Assembly (NCBI GenBank): GCA_052148715.1
Contig: JBKQHQ010000055.1
Span: 27,657 to 91,656, forward strand
Reading direction: 5' to 3'
Source: JBKQHQ01 sp052148715
GTDB lineage: Bacteria > Pseudomonadota > Alphaproteobacteria > Rhizobiales > Xanthobacteraceae
DNA length: 64,000 bases
The notes beneath the pieces were generated by a model that saw nothing but the letters and a program-made list of their open reading frames with translations, made no database searches and had not been told where the DNA came from. Positions 17,329 through 26,340 of this stretch are shown here, in pieces (position 1 is the stretch's first letter; every line of letters begins with the position of its first letter). A program made the position numbers and the translations under genes.

Positions 17329-18273
17329 TCACGCAAGCTTCCGCGCCGCGGCCGCAAGCCATTCTGCGGTTTTTCTCGCAGCCGACACCGTGGGCATATG
17401 GCCCCCGGGGATCAGCTCGAGACTCACGGTCGCAATCCTCTCCTTCATCGCCACGCCGTGCTTCTGGTAGCTCAGGATATGGTCGTCGGTCCCAAACAGA
17501 ATGCCGACCGGTAGGGTGAGGGAAGGATAGCGATCGATCATGCCGGGAAGATCGTCGCGCACCGCCATCATGTCCGATGAGGCAGCATAGAAGCTGCGCG
17601 GCCGCAGCCCAAGCAGGCTGCCTCCCTTGGTGGCAAAGTCCGGCGGCGGCGCCTCGGGGCGGAATACGGTGGCGAGCTTCTCCTTGCCCGTGAGGATCCC
17701 TGCCGGCGTCGCAACGGTCCAGGCGACGATTCGGCGAAGCGTCTCCGAGCGGATAGCGAGCATCCCGAACGGCGCCGGCGGCGTCTTCTCGACCTGCGTC
17801 AGCGGCGCGATCAGCGCCAGGCCGCCGGCACATTCCGGATGGTCGAGCGCAACCGAAAGCGCGATGGCGCCGCCGAGGGAGTGACCGACCAACAGCGGTC
17901 GCTTGAGGCCCATCGCGCTAATGAATTTGGCGAGCACATCACCTTGCGCCTTCAACCGCGCGGACGCGCCAGGGGCGCGGGTGGAGTAGCCGGAGCCGGG
18001 CCGGTCGACCACGATCACACGAAATTCACCCGTCAAGAGATCGAACAGCGAGTGAGTGAAATTCTTCAGTTGGCCGCTCAGACCGTGGATCATGATGATC
18101 ACCGGACCGTCGCCCTTATCCAAATAGTGGATGCGATTACCGTCGATCTCGATGAACTGTCCGAGCGGCGGCACCGCTTTCTCGACTGCACGGGCGATGA
18201 TCGCCGTGAAGAGGACCAGCCCCGCCACCACGAGCACTCCCGAGACAAGCAAGACGCTCAGTAGCAAGCTCAT
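17329..18273 (-). CDS. membrane-anchored alpha/beta hydrolase
   Basis: A 314-residue protein with an N-terminal membrane helix (residues 3-27) and an alpha/beta hydrolase domain: oxyanion strand IIMIHGLSGQ, nucleophile elbow GHSLGGA, acid in FGTDDHIL and catalytic His in PGGHMPTVS. Its ATG overlaps the stop of the SDR gene by four bases (ATGA). Downstream of a Baeyer-Villiger monooxygenase the natural role is hydrolysis of the ester or lactone formed by that enzyme. Confidence 0.87.
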   Translation of the reverse strand: MSLLLSVLLVSGVLVVAGLVLFTAIIARAVEKAVPPLGQFIEIDGNRIHYLDKGDGPVIIMIHGLSGQLKNFTHSLFDLLTGEFRVIVVDRPGSGYSTRAPGASARLKAQGDVLAKFISAMGLKRPLLVGHSLGGAIALSVALDHPECAGGLALIAPLTQVEKTPPAPFGMLAIRSETLRRIVAWTVATPAGILTGKEKLATVFRPEAPPPDFATKGGSLLGLRPRSFYAASSDMMAVRDDLPGMIDRYPSLTLPVGILFGTDDHILSYQKHGVAMKERIATVSLELIPGGHMPTVSAARKTAEWLAAAARKLA

Positions 18274-19091
18274 AGGCGCCGCCTCAGCTGGTCGAGCATT
18301 CGCCAGTACGAGACCGGCAGCAAGCGCTCGATAAGCGAAATGAGCTTGGCATCGGAGCCGACGAGCACGCGTGGCCTCCGGCGCTCGATGGCCTCGACGA
18401 TAGTCTCGCCCGCCGTCCCCGGCGGCAGCGTCAGAACCTTGCGCGCCAACTCCTGAGCCCGGACAATGTCCTCCGCGGATGCGCCGGCGGGAAAGCGAGC
18501 GTTCCTTGCAATCGAGGTCGCGACGCCGCCCGGATGCACGACCGTCACGCCGATTCGGCTTCCTTGCAATTCATGGCGCAACGCCTGGGAGAAGCCGCGC
18601 ACGGCGAACTTGCTCGCCGCGTACGCCGTCTGGCCCGGCGGCGCGATGATGCCGTAGATACTCGACAAGTTCACGATGCGGGCGTCGTCGCTCGACCGGA
18701 GCACCGGCAGAAATGCGCGGGTCATGCGTACGACGCCCCAGAAATTGATGCCGAACAGCCATTCGAAATCTTCCTCGCTCACCTCGTCAAACGTGCCGGC
18801 GATCGCGACTCCGGCATTGTTGACCAGAAGATCGACGCCTGGATGTGCGGCCCGAACGATTGCCGGAAATGCGGCGACGGCCGCTCGATCGGACACGTCG
18901 AGCCGATGCCGGCTGACGCGCACGCGGTTCGCCGCAATCATATCCGCCGTCTCCGCCAGTCCCGCCTCGTTGACATCCGCCAGCGCGAGATGACAGCCGC
19001 GCCGCGACAGCGAGGCCGCGATGGCGCGACCGATGCCTCCCGCCGCGCCGGTGACGACCGCCGTCCGGTTCTCTAATCGCATCTTGTCCAT
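18270..19091 (-). CDS. short-chain dehydrogenase/reductase
   Basis: A 273-residue classical SDR: cofactor motif TGAAGGIG at residues ~15-22, NNAG near 91, catalytic Ser in NLSSIYG and YAASK. The acidic residue in ALADVN after the second strand suggests NAD(H) preference. It follows the Baeyer-Villiger gene by 22 bases and overlaps the hydrolase gene by four. It would interconvert the alcohol and ketone feeding the monooxygenase, or oxidise the hydroxy acid released after hydrolysis. Confidence 0.88.
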   Translation of the reverse strand: MDKMRLENRTAVVTGAAGGIGRAIAASLSRRGCHLALADVNEAGLAETADMIAANRVRVSRHRLDVSDRAAVAAFPAIVRAAHPGVDLLVNNAGVAIAGTFDEVSEEDFEWLFGINFWGVVRMTRAFLPVLRSSDDARIVNLSSIYGIIAPPGQTAYAASKFAVRGFSQALRHELQGSRIGVTVVHPGGVATSIARNARFPAGASAEDIVRAQELARKVLTLPPGTAGETIVEAIERRRPRVLVGSDAKLISLIERLLPVSYWRMLDQLRRRL

Positions 19092-19113
19092 GCTTTATTC
19101 TTGGCGCCGCGCT

Positions 19114-20691
19114 TTAGGCAACCTCGCATGCGGGCCCGCGCCTTGAGAATTCCATCGTGCCGTCGCGCAAGGCCCCGAAGCGGAGCGTCGCGGTGTCGAA
19201 GGCATAGTTCTGATAAAGCCGCCACGGCCGCTTCGATCCTTGCTTGGGCAAGATCGCGCTCGCTCGCTGGATATAGCCGGAGGTCAGGCCGACCGCCGGC
19301 TCCTCGATAATCGAAGCGTCCCGCCGGCGCGGCGTGCACCAGGCGTAGCCGCGCGCCGCCATATGGTTGATGAGACGGCACACATAGGCCGAGGTCAGCT
19401 CGCACTTCAGCGTCCAAGACGCGTTGGTATAGCCGAGCGCATAGGCGAGATTCGGAACGTCGCTGAACATCATGCCCTTGTAGGTCAGGGCCTTCGACAG
19501 GTCGACCGCGGTGCCGTCCACGACGACCTGCATGCCTCCGAGCAGCTTCACGGCAAGACCCGTCGCGGTGATCACGATGTCGGTCTCGAGCTTTTCCCCC
19601 GAGTGCAGTTGCAGTCCCGTCTCGGTGAAGCTGTCGATCTCGTCGGTCACGACCGACGCTCTGCCCGAGCGGATCGCCTTGAAGAAGTCGGCGTCCGGAA
19701 CAAGGCACAGCCGCTGGTCCCAGGGATTGTAGGTGGGCGTGAAATGTTTTCCGACGTCGTAACTCGGACCGAGCTCGTTGCGCACCCCGCCCAAAATCAT
19801 CCGCTTCATGAGGTCGGGCTTGCGCCGTGAAAGATTATAAAAATACATCGTCAGGAGCACGTTCTTCCAACGCGCCAAGCGGTGCGCCAGCTGGGACGGG
19901 AGCCGCCGGTGCAGCCACTGGGCGAGCTCGTCGCGGGCCGGACGCGCGACGATGTAGGTCGGCGAGCGCTGCAGCATGGTGACGTGCGCGGCGGTCTCCG
20001 CCATCGCCGGAAGCAGCGTCACGGCCGTCGCGCCGCTTCCGATGATCACAACCCGGCGGCCCGAATAGTCGAGGTTGTCCGGCCATTGCTGGGGATGCAC
20101 GATGCGGCCGCGGAAACGCTCCATGCCTGGCCAACCGGGCATGTAGCCTTGCTCATAGTCATAGTAGCCGCTGCACACGTAGAGAAAGTTGCAGGCGTAA
20201 CGGACGACCGTCCGCTCCGGCCCGGCCTGCGCCTCCACGGTCCACATGGAGTCGGTCGAGCTCCACGTTGCACGCGTGACGCGATGCCCATACTTTATCT
20301 TGCGCTTGATGCCGTATTGTTCGGCGGTGTCCCGAATATAACGGAGTATCGAGGGACCGTCGGTAATGGACTTCTCGCTTCGCCATGGCCGGAAGCTGTA
20401 GCCGAGCGTGTACATGTCCGAGTCCGAGCGGACGCCCGGATAGCGAAACAAGTCCCACGTCCCGCCCATCGCGGCGCGCGTCTCCAGGATCACATAGCTT
20501 TTGCTCGGGCAGCGCGTCTGCAGATAGTACCCTGCGCCGATGCCGGATAGCCCGGCCCCTACCACGAGCACGTCGACGTGCTGCGCCCGCTGATTCCCGC
20601 CCGGCTCAGGCGTGGAGTTAGTGGACCCGACGGGGCTGGATGATGCGGCAGAAGCTTCGAGATCGATGTCTTCGGACCGGGTATCGTTCAT
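19114..20691 (-). CDS. EthA-type Baeyer-Villiger flavin monooxygenase
   Basis: A 525-residue FAD/NADPH enzyme. Visible marks are the first Rossmann motif GAGLSGIGAGYYL, the DLFRYPGVRSDSDMYTLGYS segment shared with EthA, the Baeyer-Villiger fingerprint FRGRIVHPQQWP, and the second Rossmann motif VIIGSGATAV. It inserts oxygen next to a ketone to give an ester or lactone. The ATG at 20691 starts a ~45-residue variable leader before the FAD motif. First gene of a three-gene operon with the SDR and hydrolase, an arrangement also seen in the mycobacterial mymA locus. Confidence 0.9.
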   Translation of the reverse strand: MNDTRSEDIDLEASAASSSPVGSTNSTPEPGGNQRAQHVDVLVVGAGLSGIGAGYYLQTRCPSKSYVILETRAAMGGTWDLFRYPGVRSDSDMYTLGYSFRPWRSEKSITDGPSILRYIRDTAEQYGIKRKIKYGHRVTRATWSSTDSMWTVEAQAGPERTVVRYACNFLYVCSGYYDYEQGYMPGWPGMERFRGRIVHPQQWPDNLDYSGRRVVIIGSGATAVTLLPAMAETAAHVTMLQRSPTYIVARPARDELAQWLHRRLPSQLAHRLARWKNVLLTMYFYNLSRRKPDLMKRMILGGVRNELGPSYDVGKHFTPTYNPWDQRLCLVPDADFFKAIRSGRASVVTDEIDSFTETGLQLHSGEKLETDIVITATGLAVKLLGGMQVVVDGTAVDLSKALTYKGMMFSDVPNLAYALGYTNASWTLKCELTSAYVCRLINHMAARGYAWCTPRRRDASIIEEPAVGLTSGYIQRASAILPKQGSKRPWRLYQNYAFDTATLRFGALRDGTMEFSRRGPACEVA

Positions 20692-20811
20692 GGCCGGACT
20701 TCTCGGACAGGCAAGTGCGCGTGAAGCTCGGTGGCGGCTGTGACCCAACAGGCAGCAAACTAACGGCGCCCATAAACCGGAGCGCCGTCGCGCAGCAGAG
20801 GGAGCTATTTC

Positions 20812-21078
20812 TTATTGTGGCGAGCCGGCCTTATGGTGCGCTCTATGCCGGCGCGGCGCATAGGCGTGCTCGTTCCAGTCGTCTTGGTAACCGTGCCTCG
20901 CATTGTACTCCGCCATTCCTCTGGCGTAGTAGTCCGCGTGGATGTCGCGACCGTTCTTGTCCACATAGGTCCAAGAACCGTCGGCATGCCGGATGCCGGT
21001 GACCTGTGCACTCGCGCCGGCTACTGAAACCGCGCCGACGAAAGAAGCCGCGGCGAGGCCGATGAGGAATTTCCTCAT
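20812..21078 (-). CDS. small secreted protein of unknown function
   Basis: An 88-residue frame with a clear signal peptide (MRKFLIGLAAASFVGAVSVA, cleavage after ASA). The mature part holds HADGSWTYVDKNGRDIHADY and a His/Arg-rich tail. GGAGACAAACC precedes the ATG. No family was recognised. It stands alone between the monooxygenase operon and mgtE. Confidence 0.6.
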   Translation of the reverse strand: MRKFLIGLAAASFVGAVSVAGASAQVTGIRHADGSWTYVDKNGRDIHADYYARGMAEYNARHGYQDDWNEHAYAPRRHRAHHKAGSPQ

Positions 21079-21287
21079 GGTTTGTCTCCTACATGAGTGT
21101 TAAAGGACGGGCCGGCTCTTGCTGCCTCCGGCCGCTGTTCGGGAGGGAAGCCGACTTAATGACCGCGTTCATGATTCCCTCCCTATTCGGTGTACGCTAC
21201 GCGCTCCCACGTGACGCTGCCTTCATACTGCAATTTTGAACCTCGCGGTAGCAATCGAACTCACTCCGGCAATCGAAAGTGCCCTCC

Positions 21288-22697
21288 TCACCGCAGCCCG
21301 AACCACAGCGTGGCGATGCCGAGGAAGGAGAAGAAGCCGACCACGTCGGTGATGGTCGTGACGAACACGCCGGAGGAGACCGCCGGGTCGGCGCGGAAGC
21401 GGTCAAGCACCAGAGGGATCAGAATGCCGCCCAGCGCCGCGGCCACGAGATTGCAGATCATCGCAAGCCCGATCACCACGCCGAGGTCGGCGACTCTGAA
21501 CCACAGATAGGCCGCGACGCCGGTGATGACGGCGAAGCCGAGGCCGTTGAGCAATCCCACCATCAGCTCGCGCATGATCACGCGCCACGCATTGGCGTCC
21601 GTCAGGTCGCGGGTGGCGAGCGCCCGCACGGCGACGGTCATGGTCTGCGTCGCGGCGTTGCCGCCCTGGCTCGCGACGATGGGCGCGAGCACCGCCAGCG
21701 CCACCATTTTCTGCAATTGCCCTTCGAACAGGCCCAAGACGCCCGACGCCAGGAAGGCGGTCGCCAGATTCACCACAAGCCAATTGAAACGACCTTTGGC
21801 GATCGTCCACACCGAGTCGGACAATTCCTCCTCGCCGCGCACACCGCCGAGCGCCTTGATCTCCTCGTCCGCCCCCTGCTCGATCACGTCGACGACGTCG
21901 TCGACGGTGATCATGCCGACGAGCCGGGAATCGGCATCGACCACCGGCATGGCGACGAGATCGTATCGCTCGAACAGACGCGCCACCTCGTACTGGTCCT
22001 CGGTCGCCTGCACCCGCCGGCGCTCGGGCTCCATGAGCTCGGCAATGCGGTTCGGCCGCTTGGTCCGCAGCAGGCGGTCGAGCGCCACCGCGCCTTGCAG
22101 CCGTTGCTCCGGATCGACGACGTAGATTTCATAGAAGCGCTCCGGCAAGTCCGCGGTCTCGCGCAGGAAGTCGATGGTCTGGCCGACCGTCCAGGAGGGC
22201 GCGACTGCGATGAGCTCGGTCTGCATCCGCCGGCCAGCCGAGCCTTCCGGATAATCCAGGCTGCGGGCGAGTACGACCCGCTCGGTCGCCGGCAATTGCT
22301 CGAGAATCTCCTCCTGATCCTCCTTCGGCAGGTCCTGGAGGATGGTGACGGCGTCGTCGGAATCGAGATTCTTGACGCCCTCGGCAACAGCCTCGGCGGG
22401 CAGTTCCTCGAGAATCTCCTCGCGGACCGTGTCATCGACTTGCGTCAAGGCCGTGAAGTCGAAGGCGTCGCCCATCAGCTCGACCAGCCGCGGCCGCAGC
22501 TCCGGGTCGAGCGCCTCGATGACGTCGCCTACGTCCGCTTCATGCACATCGCCAAGGAGCCCACGCAAAGCCTGCGCATCGCCTGCTTCGATGGTCTGCC
22601 GGATGCGCTCGACGGCCTCTTCGCGCAAAGCACCCTGCTCGTCACGCAGGTCGAAGCCGGGCACCGGGGCTTCGGCAATGTCGTGTTCTTCAAGCAT
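21288..22697 (-). CDS. mgtE: magnesium transporter MgtE
   Basis: A 469-residue MgtE channel. Residues ~20-150 form the cytoplasmic N domain of helical repeats (DVHEADVGDVIEAL and further on DLPKEDQEEILEQLP), ~155-280 two CBS domains that sense Mg2+ (MPVVDADSRLVGMITVDDV), and ~310-469 five membrane helices with the pore region ASQGGNAATQT. Length and order are complete. No M-box-like leader was recognised upstream. Mg2+ (or Co2+) uptake is the known function of the family. Confidence 0.93.
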   Translation of the reverse strand: MLEEHDIAEAPVPGFDLRDEQGALREEAVERIRQTIEAGDAQALRGLLGDVHEADVGDVIEALDPELRPRLVELMGDAFDFTALTQVDDTVREEILEELPAEAVAEGVKNLDSDDAVTILQDLPKEDQEEILEQLPATERVVLARSLDYPEGSAGRRMQTELIAVAPSWTVGQTIDFLRETADLPERFYEIYVVDPEQRLQGAVALDRLLRTKRPNRIAELMEPERRRVQATEDQYEVARLFERYDLVAMPVVDADSRLVGMITVDDVVDVIEQGADEEIKALGGVRGEEELSDSVWTIAKGRFNWLVVNLATAFLASGVLGLFEGQLQKMVALAVLAPIVASQGGNAATQTMTVAVRALATRDLTDANAWRVIMRELMVGLLNGLGFAVITGVAAYLWFRVADLGVVIGLAMICNLVAAALGGILIPLVLDRFRADPAVSSGVFVTTITDVVGFFSFLGIATLWFGLR

Positions 22698-22826
22698 GCC
22701 GCGCCTCGGCTAACGGATAGGAAGATAAAGAGAAGTTGAGTGCTTCTACGCTTGCGCCTGGCATGGAGCAAATCGATCGGGCATGAAGCCGCGCCTAGAT
22801 GAATCTTTGATTAGCCGGATGCGCTT

Positions 22827-23618
22827 ATGATGAAACAAACATTGTTCGCGGTGGCCCTGTCGAGCTCGATCGTCGGCGCGAGCGGGGCGGCCCCCTGCCC
22901 CGGCAACGCCGACGCGCTCGGCACCGAGCGCACGCTCGCGCTCGATTCAGCGACCATGCCGCGTGTCGGTCTCAAGCAATTCCCGCAGACGCTGCCGCTC
23001 GAGGCCAAGGAGGTCGTTCTGACCTTCGACGACGGCCCGTGGCCGGGAACGACCCGCAAAATCCTAGATGCCCTCGGGCACGAATGCGTCAAGGCCACGT
23101 TCTTCATGCTCGGGCGCAATATCGAAGCGCATCCGGAGCTCGCCCGCGCTGTGCGCGAGGCCGGGCACGTCGTCGGCCACCACACCTATTCGCATCGATT
23201 GCTGGACCGCCTTCCGACCGCGGCCGCCGAAGCCGAGATCGACCGCGGCATCGCCGCCGTCGAGCAGGCGCTCTATGGCGGTGCCGCCGCCAAGCCGGTG
23301 ACGCCGTTCTTTCGGTTTCCCGGATTTGCCTCGCGGCCCGACCTGCTCGACTGGTTGGAAAAGCGCAAGATTTTGGTGTTCGGCACCGATCTGTGGGCGA
23401 GCGACTGGATCCGCATGTCCCCCGACGCCGAGCTTCGGCTGCTGCTCGCTCGCCTGCAGACGGCTGGGCGGGGCATCATCTTGTTGCACGACACGAGGGC
23501 GCAGACCGCGGCGATGCTGCCGATATTTCTGCGCGAGCTGAAGCGGCAAGGCTACCGTATCGTGCAGCCAGTGCCGACGCCGGCGGCGGCAGATTCCGCA
23601 TTGACGCCGCCGCTTTGA
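22827..23618 (+). CDS. secreted polysaccharide deacetylase (NodB fold)
   Basis: A 263-residue exported carbohydrate esterase family 4 protein. After the signal peptide (~1-21) comes CPGNADALGT, a prefix shared with the next gene. Catalytic marks: TFDDGPWPGTT (Asp68 base, Asp69 metal) and HHTYSHRLL with the two metal-binding His. FRFPGFASRP and IILLHDTR are later CE4 motifs. It would remove acetyl groups from a surface or peptidoglycan glycan. It is tandem with a longer paralogue. Confidence 0.85.
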   Translation: MMKQTLFAVALSSSIVGASGAAPCPGNADALGTERTLALDSATMPRVGLKQFPQTLPLEAKEVVLTFDDGPWPGTTRKILDALGHECVKATFFMLGRNIEAHPELARAVREAGHVVGHHTYSHRLLDRLPTAAAEAEIDRGIAAVEQALYGGAAAKPVTPFFRFPGFASRPDLLDWLEKRKILVFGTDLWASDWIRMSPDAELRLLLARLQTAGRGIILLHDTRAQTAAMLPIFLRELKRQGYRIVQPVPTPAAADSALTPPL

Positions 23619-23773
23619 CGCAATTGTTCCTTGACAGGGCGGTAATGGACTGCGTCACTTAGGTGATGGACGCCACCGCCCGGTAAGGCGTCGTTAATTC
23701 GATCCTCCGTAGGGTCGGCCGCTACCGGTGCCGAGACTTTTCTCGCGTACCTCTGTACATCCTGGGGGTTTCA

Positions 23774-24991
23774 ATGCTGCGCTGCGTTGCCGCCGTATCC
23801 TGCGCGTTTCTTGCCAATGTCCTCGTGAGCACCGCGCATGCCGCGGATTGCCCGGGCAATCCGGACGCCCTTGGCACTAGTCGCACGCTCGTGATCGACC
23901 CGACCGAGCATCGCCGGCTCGGCTCTATGCAGTATCCGGAGACCTTGCCGCTTGGGCCCAAGGAGGTGGTGATCACCTTCGACGACGGCCCCTTGCCACC
24001 CTACACCAAGCAGATTTTGGGCATGCTGGCGGCCGAGTGCGTGAAGGTGACCTATTTCCTGGTGGGCAGCATGGCGCACGCCTATCCGGAAACGGTTCGC
24101 GAACTCTTCGAGGCCGGCCACACGATCGGAACCCACAGCCAGACCCATCCGCTGACCTTCCACCGGATGCCGATCGAGCGCGCGCAACAGGAGATCGAGG
24201 GGGGCATCGCCAGCGTCGCGACGGCGCTAGGCGATCCGAGCGAGGTCGCGCCGTTCTTCCGCATCCCCGGGCTTTTGCGCGCCGACCCGGTCGAGGCCTA
24301 TCTCGCGTCGCGCTCGCTTGTAACCTGGAGCGCCGATGTCGATGCGGATGACTGGTTCCACGGCATCAGTTCGGCGGAGATCGCCAAGCGGGCAGTCTCG
24401 CGGCTGGAGGCCGCCGGCAGGGGCATCCTGCTGCTGCACGACATCCATCCCAAGACGGTCGCTGCGTTTCCCACGATTCTGCACGAACTGAAGGCGCGCG
24501 GATTTCACGTCGTTCATGTCATGCCAGCGACGCCCGATTTGCCCAAGACGGCGACCGACCCGCAGCTGTGGGCGACCCACAAGGCGGAAAAGCTGCTTTG
24601 GCCGCAAATCGCGGATCTCGGCATCGTCGTGCTGCCGGTATCGGCGCTGCCAAATTCGCCGGTCTCCCGTCCGACGGGCGCGAAGCCGGTGGGCACGGTG
24701 GGGGCCGGCAACGACGAGGTTCAAGGCACCATCGTCCGGCTTTCATCACACTCAGCCTGGCCGCATGGCGAGGGGGCGGCGCTGCCGGTGAATACGGACG
24801 AGCTGCCTGAGCCCAGCCAGCAAAGCCTCGAGTCCCCCGACAGCCCGGCTTACATGTTGACGCCGAAGCGCTTTTCGCACCCTGCGCCCGATCCGACACC
24901 CACCAAGCATGCCAGGTACGTGAAGCACCCGGCGGCCAAGCGCGCAAAACCGGCGCGGGTCGCGGCGAATTCGCTGTTTTCGTATCCATAG
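23774..24991 (+). CDS. secreted polysaccharide deacetylase with C-terminal extension
   Basis: A 405-residue paralogue of the upstream gene: signal peptide (1-23), CPGNPDALGTSRTL, TFDDGPLPPYT, GTHSQTHPL, FFRIPGLLRADP and ILLLHDIHP. The NodB domain ends near residue 270. The remaining ~130 residues are proline-, serine- and lysine-rich with no recognisable fold, and could attach the enzyme to the cell wall. The duplicates lie 155 bases apart and may act on one polymer. A terminator follows at 25022. Confidence 0.85.
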   Translation: MLRCVAAVSCAFLANVLVSTAHAADCPGNPDALGTSRTLVIDPTEHRRLGSMQYPETLPLGPKEVVITFDDGPLPPYTKQILGMLAAECVKVTYFLVGSMAHAYPETVRELFEAGHTIGTHSQTHPLTFHRMPIERAQQEIEGGIASVATALGDPSEVAPFFRIPGLLRADPVEAYLASRSLVTWSADVDADDWFHGISSAEIAKRAVSRLEAAGRGILLLHDIHPKTVAAFPTILHELKARGFHVVHVMPATPDLPKTATDPQLWATHKAEKLLWPQIADLGIVVLPVSALPNSPVSRPTGAKPVGTVGAGNDEVQGTIVRLSSHSAWPHGEGAALPVNTDELPEPSQQSLESPDSPAYMLTPKRFSHPAPDPTPTKHARYVKHPAAKRAKPARVAANSLFSYP

Positions 24992-25021
24992 GGTCCATAG
25001 GGGCACATTAAACCCAAGACC

Positions 25022-25054
25022 AAGGCCGCCCGGCGCAATCCGGCGGCCTTTGTC
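25022..25054 (+). terminator. hairpin terminator after the deacetylase pair
   Basis: Perfect 9-base arms AAGGCCGCC and GGCGGCCTT around an 11-base loop, followed by TTGTCTATT. It lies 30 bases after the stop of the second deacetylase. Confidence 0.75.
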
Positions 25055-25100
25055 TATTCCGACCTGATCCAACCCGAGACATGTGCGAGGAGAATGCCCG

Positions 25101-25559
25101 ATGACGCCGGAGGAGAAGCTCAAGCAGCTCGGCCTGACCCTGCCAACCCTGCCGACTCCGATCGCCAACTACTTGCCGTTCCGGCTCGACGGCAAGACCC
25201 TCTATTTGTCGGGTCAGGGCCCGCGCAAGCCCGACGGCTCGTATTACACCGGCAAGGTGGGCCGCGACGTGACCTCGGAGCAAGCCTATGAGCACGCCAA
25301 GCTTGTCGGCCTCGGCCTCCTCTCCGCCGCCAAGACGGCCGCCGGCGATCTCGGCAAGCTGGAAGTGCTAAAGGTGCTCGGCATGGTCAACGCCATCCCC
25401 GAATTCGGCGACCAACCAAAGGTCATCAACGGCTGTTCGGACCTTTTCGTCGAGCTGTTGGGCGAGCGCGGCCGCCACGCCCGCTCCGCCGTCGGCATGG
25501 GCTCGCTGCCGAACGGCATGACGGTCGAGATCGAGGCGGTGATGCGGATCGTCGGGTAG
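25101..25559 (+). CDS. RidA family protein
   Basis: A 152-residue protein of the YjgF/YER057c/UK114 superfamily in its longer subclass. It starts MTPEEKLKQLGLTLP; LYLSGQGPRKPDG and the final VEIEAVMRI match the family's first strand and end. Known RidA enzymes hydrolyse reactive enamines and imines; members of this longer group often lack the key Arg, and their function is unsettled. An ATG at 25101 with AGGAG upstream was chosen over a GTG at 25083. Confidence 0.85.
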   Translation: MTPEEKLKQLGLTLPTLPTPIANYLPFRLDGKTLYLSGQGPRKPDGSYYTGKVGRDVTSEQAYEHAKLVGLGLLSAAKTAAGDLGKLEVLKVLGMVNAIPEFGDQPKVINGCSDLFVELLGERGRHARSAVGMGSLPNGMTVEIEAVMRIVG

Positions 25560-25610
25560 GCGTCTTGTGGGGCCCGAAAGCGCGCCCCCGTACGCAGCCT
25601 AATGACCGCC

Positions 25611-26011
25611 CTATCCTTTCTGGGTGGCCGGCACGGCGGTGAGCGTATCCACCCATTCGAGCGCAGAGCGCCGCCAGATTTGCCGCTGCGGTGAAAAGGC
25701 CGCGCGCTGAGTGATAGGACCGATGCGCAGGGAGTAGCTCTGCGGATCATCTAACGCGCAGGGGTAGATGGGTGCGCCGCAATTGCCGCAGAAAGCGTGG
25801 CGACGTTTGTTGCCGCTTTCGGCGGTCTTCACATAACTTTTTGGCGTACCGGTACGAGCACAAAATGCGCTGCCGGAGCGGGGACGACGGCGCGATAAGC
25901 GGAGCCGGTGAGCGTTTGGCAGTCGGTACAATGACAAATGAGCATCGCGTGCGGATCAACCTCGGCCTCAAAGGTGATCTCTCCGCAATGGCAGCGTCCG
26001 TCAATTTTCAT
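25611..26011 (-). pseudogene. GFA/CENP-V family zinc protein broken by a frameshift
   Basis: The first part (from ATG 26011) reads MKIDGRCHCGEITFEAEVDP and CHCTDCQTLTGSAYR up to AHFVL; the frame then goes wrong. The rest continues in another frame from about 25858 as RTGTPKSYVKTAESGNKRR, FCGNCGAPIYP and so on to the stop at 25611. All zinc cysteines of a ~134-residue GFA protein are present if one base is restored near 25855-25862 (CTCGTACC for CTCCGTACC). A recent inactivation or a sequencing error. GFA proteins were named for glutathione-formaldehyde adduct handling, which is not the role of all members. Confidence 0.82.
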
Positions 26012-26094
26012 GCGGCTTCCCTCCTGGCGCGCACCAAATTCATGCAGGACGTTTGATGATATATGCTGCTGATCGCCGCGCAGCGACGAGGGCT

Positions 26095-26179
26095 TGGTGC
26101 GGTCGAGAGGACTCGAACCTCCACGGGTTTCCCCACTAGCACCTCAAGCTAGCGCGTCTACCAATTCCGCCACGACCGC
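26095..26179 (-). tRNA. tRNA-Leu (anticodon GAG)
   Basis: The minus strand reads GCGGTCG...TGGCGGAATTGGTAGACGC...GGTTCGAGTCC...CGACCGCACCA. The 7-base acceptor stem GCGGTCG/CGACCGC is perfect, the anticodon arm CTAGC-TTGAGGT-GCTAG gives GAG, there is a long variable arm as expected for Leu, and CCA is encoded. Confidence 0.95.
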
Positions 26180-26340
26180 AAGGTGGGAATGCCGGCGAGG
26201 AGCCGGCGTCGAAGCGAGCGGCGTGCATGTAACAAATGGGCCCTGCGCGCACAAGCCTTGGGCCGGCACGGTGAGCGGCGGGCGCCTGAGCGAAGCCGAA
26301 CACCCTCTCCGGCAAGGGACCTGCGGAGGTGGGCCTCGCC

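Noticed and set aside
17215..17330. GGTTCGAATCC inside a plus-strand frame ending VSKVNLEKFLN, possible tRNA scar
   Set aside because: Only three base pairs of a T-stem can form and no acceptor or anticodon part is present.
21279..22739. Long plus-strand open frame opposite mgtE
   Set aside because: It is the antisense shadow of mgtE: His/Arg/Gln-rich, no domain, and produced by high third-position GC.
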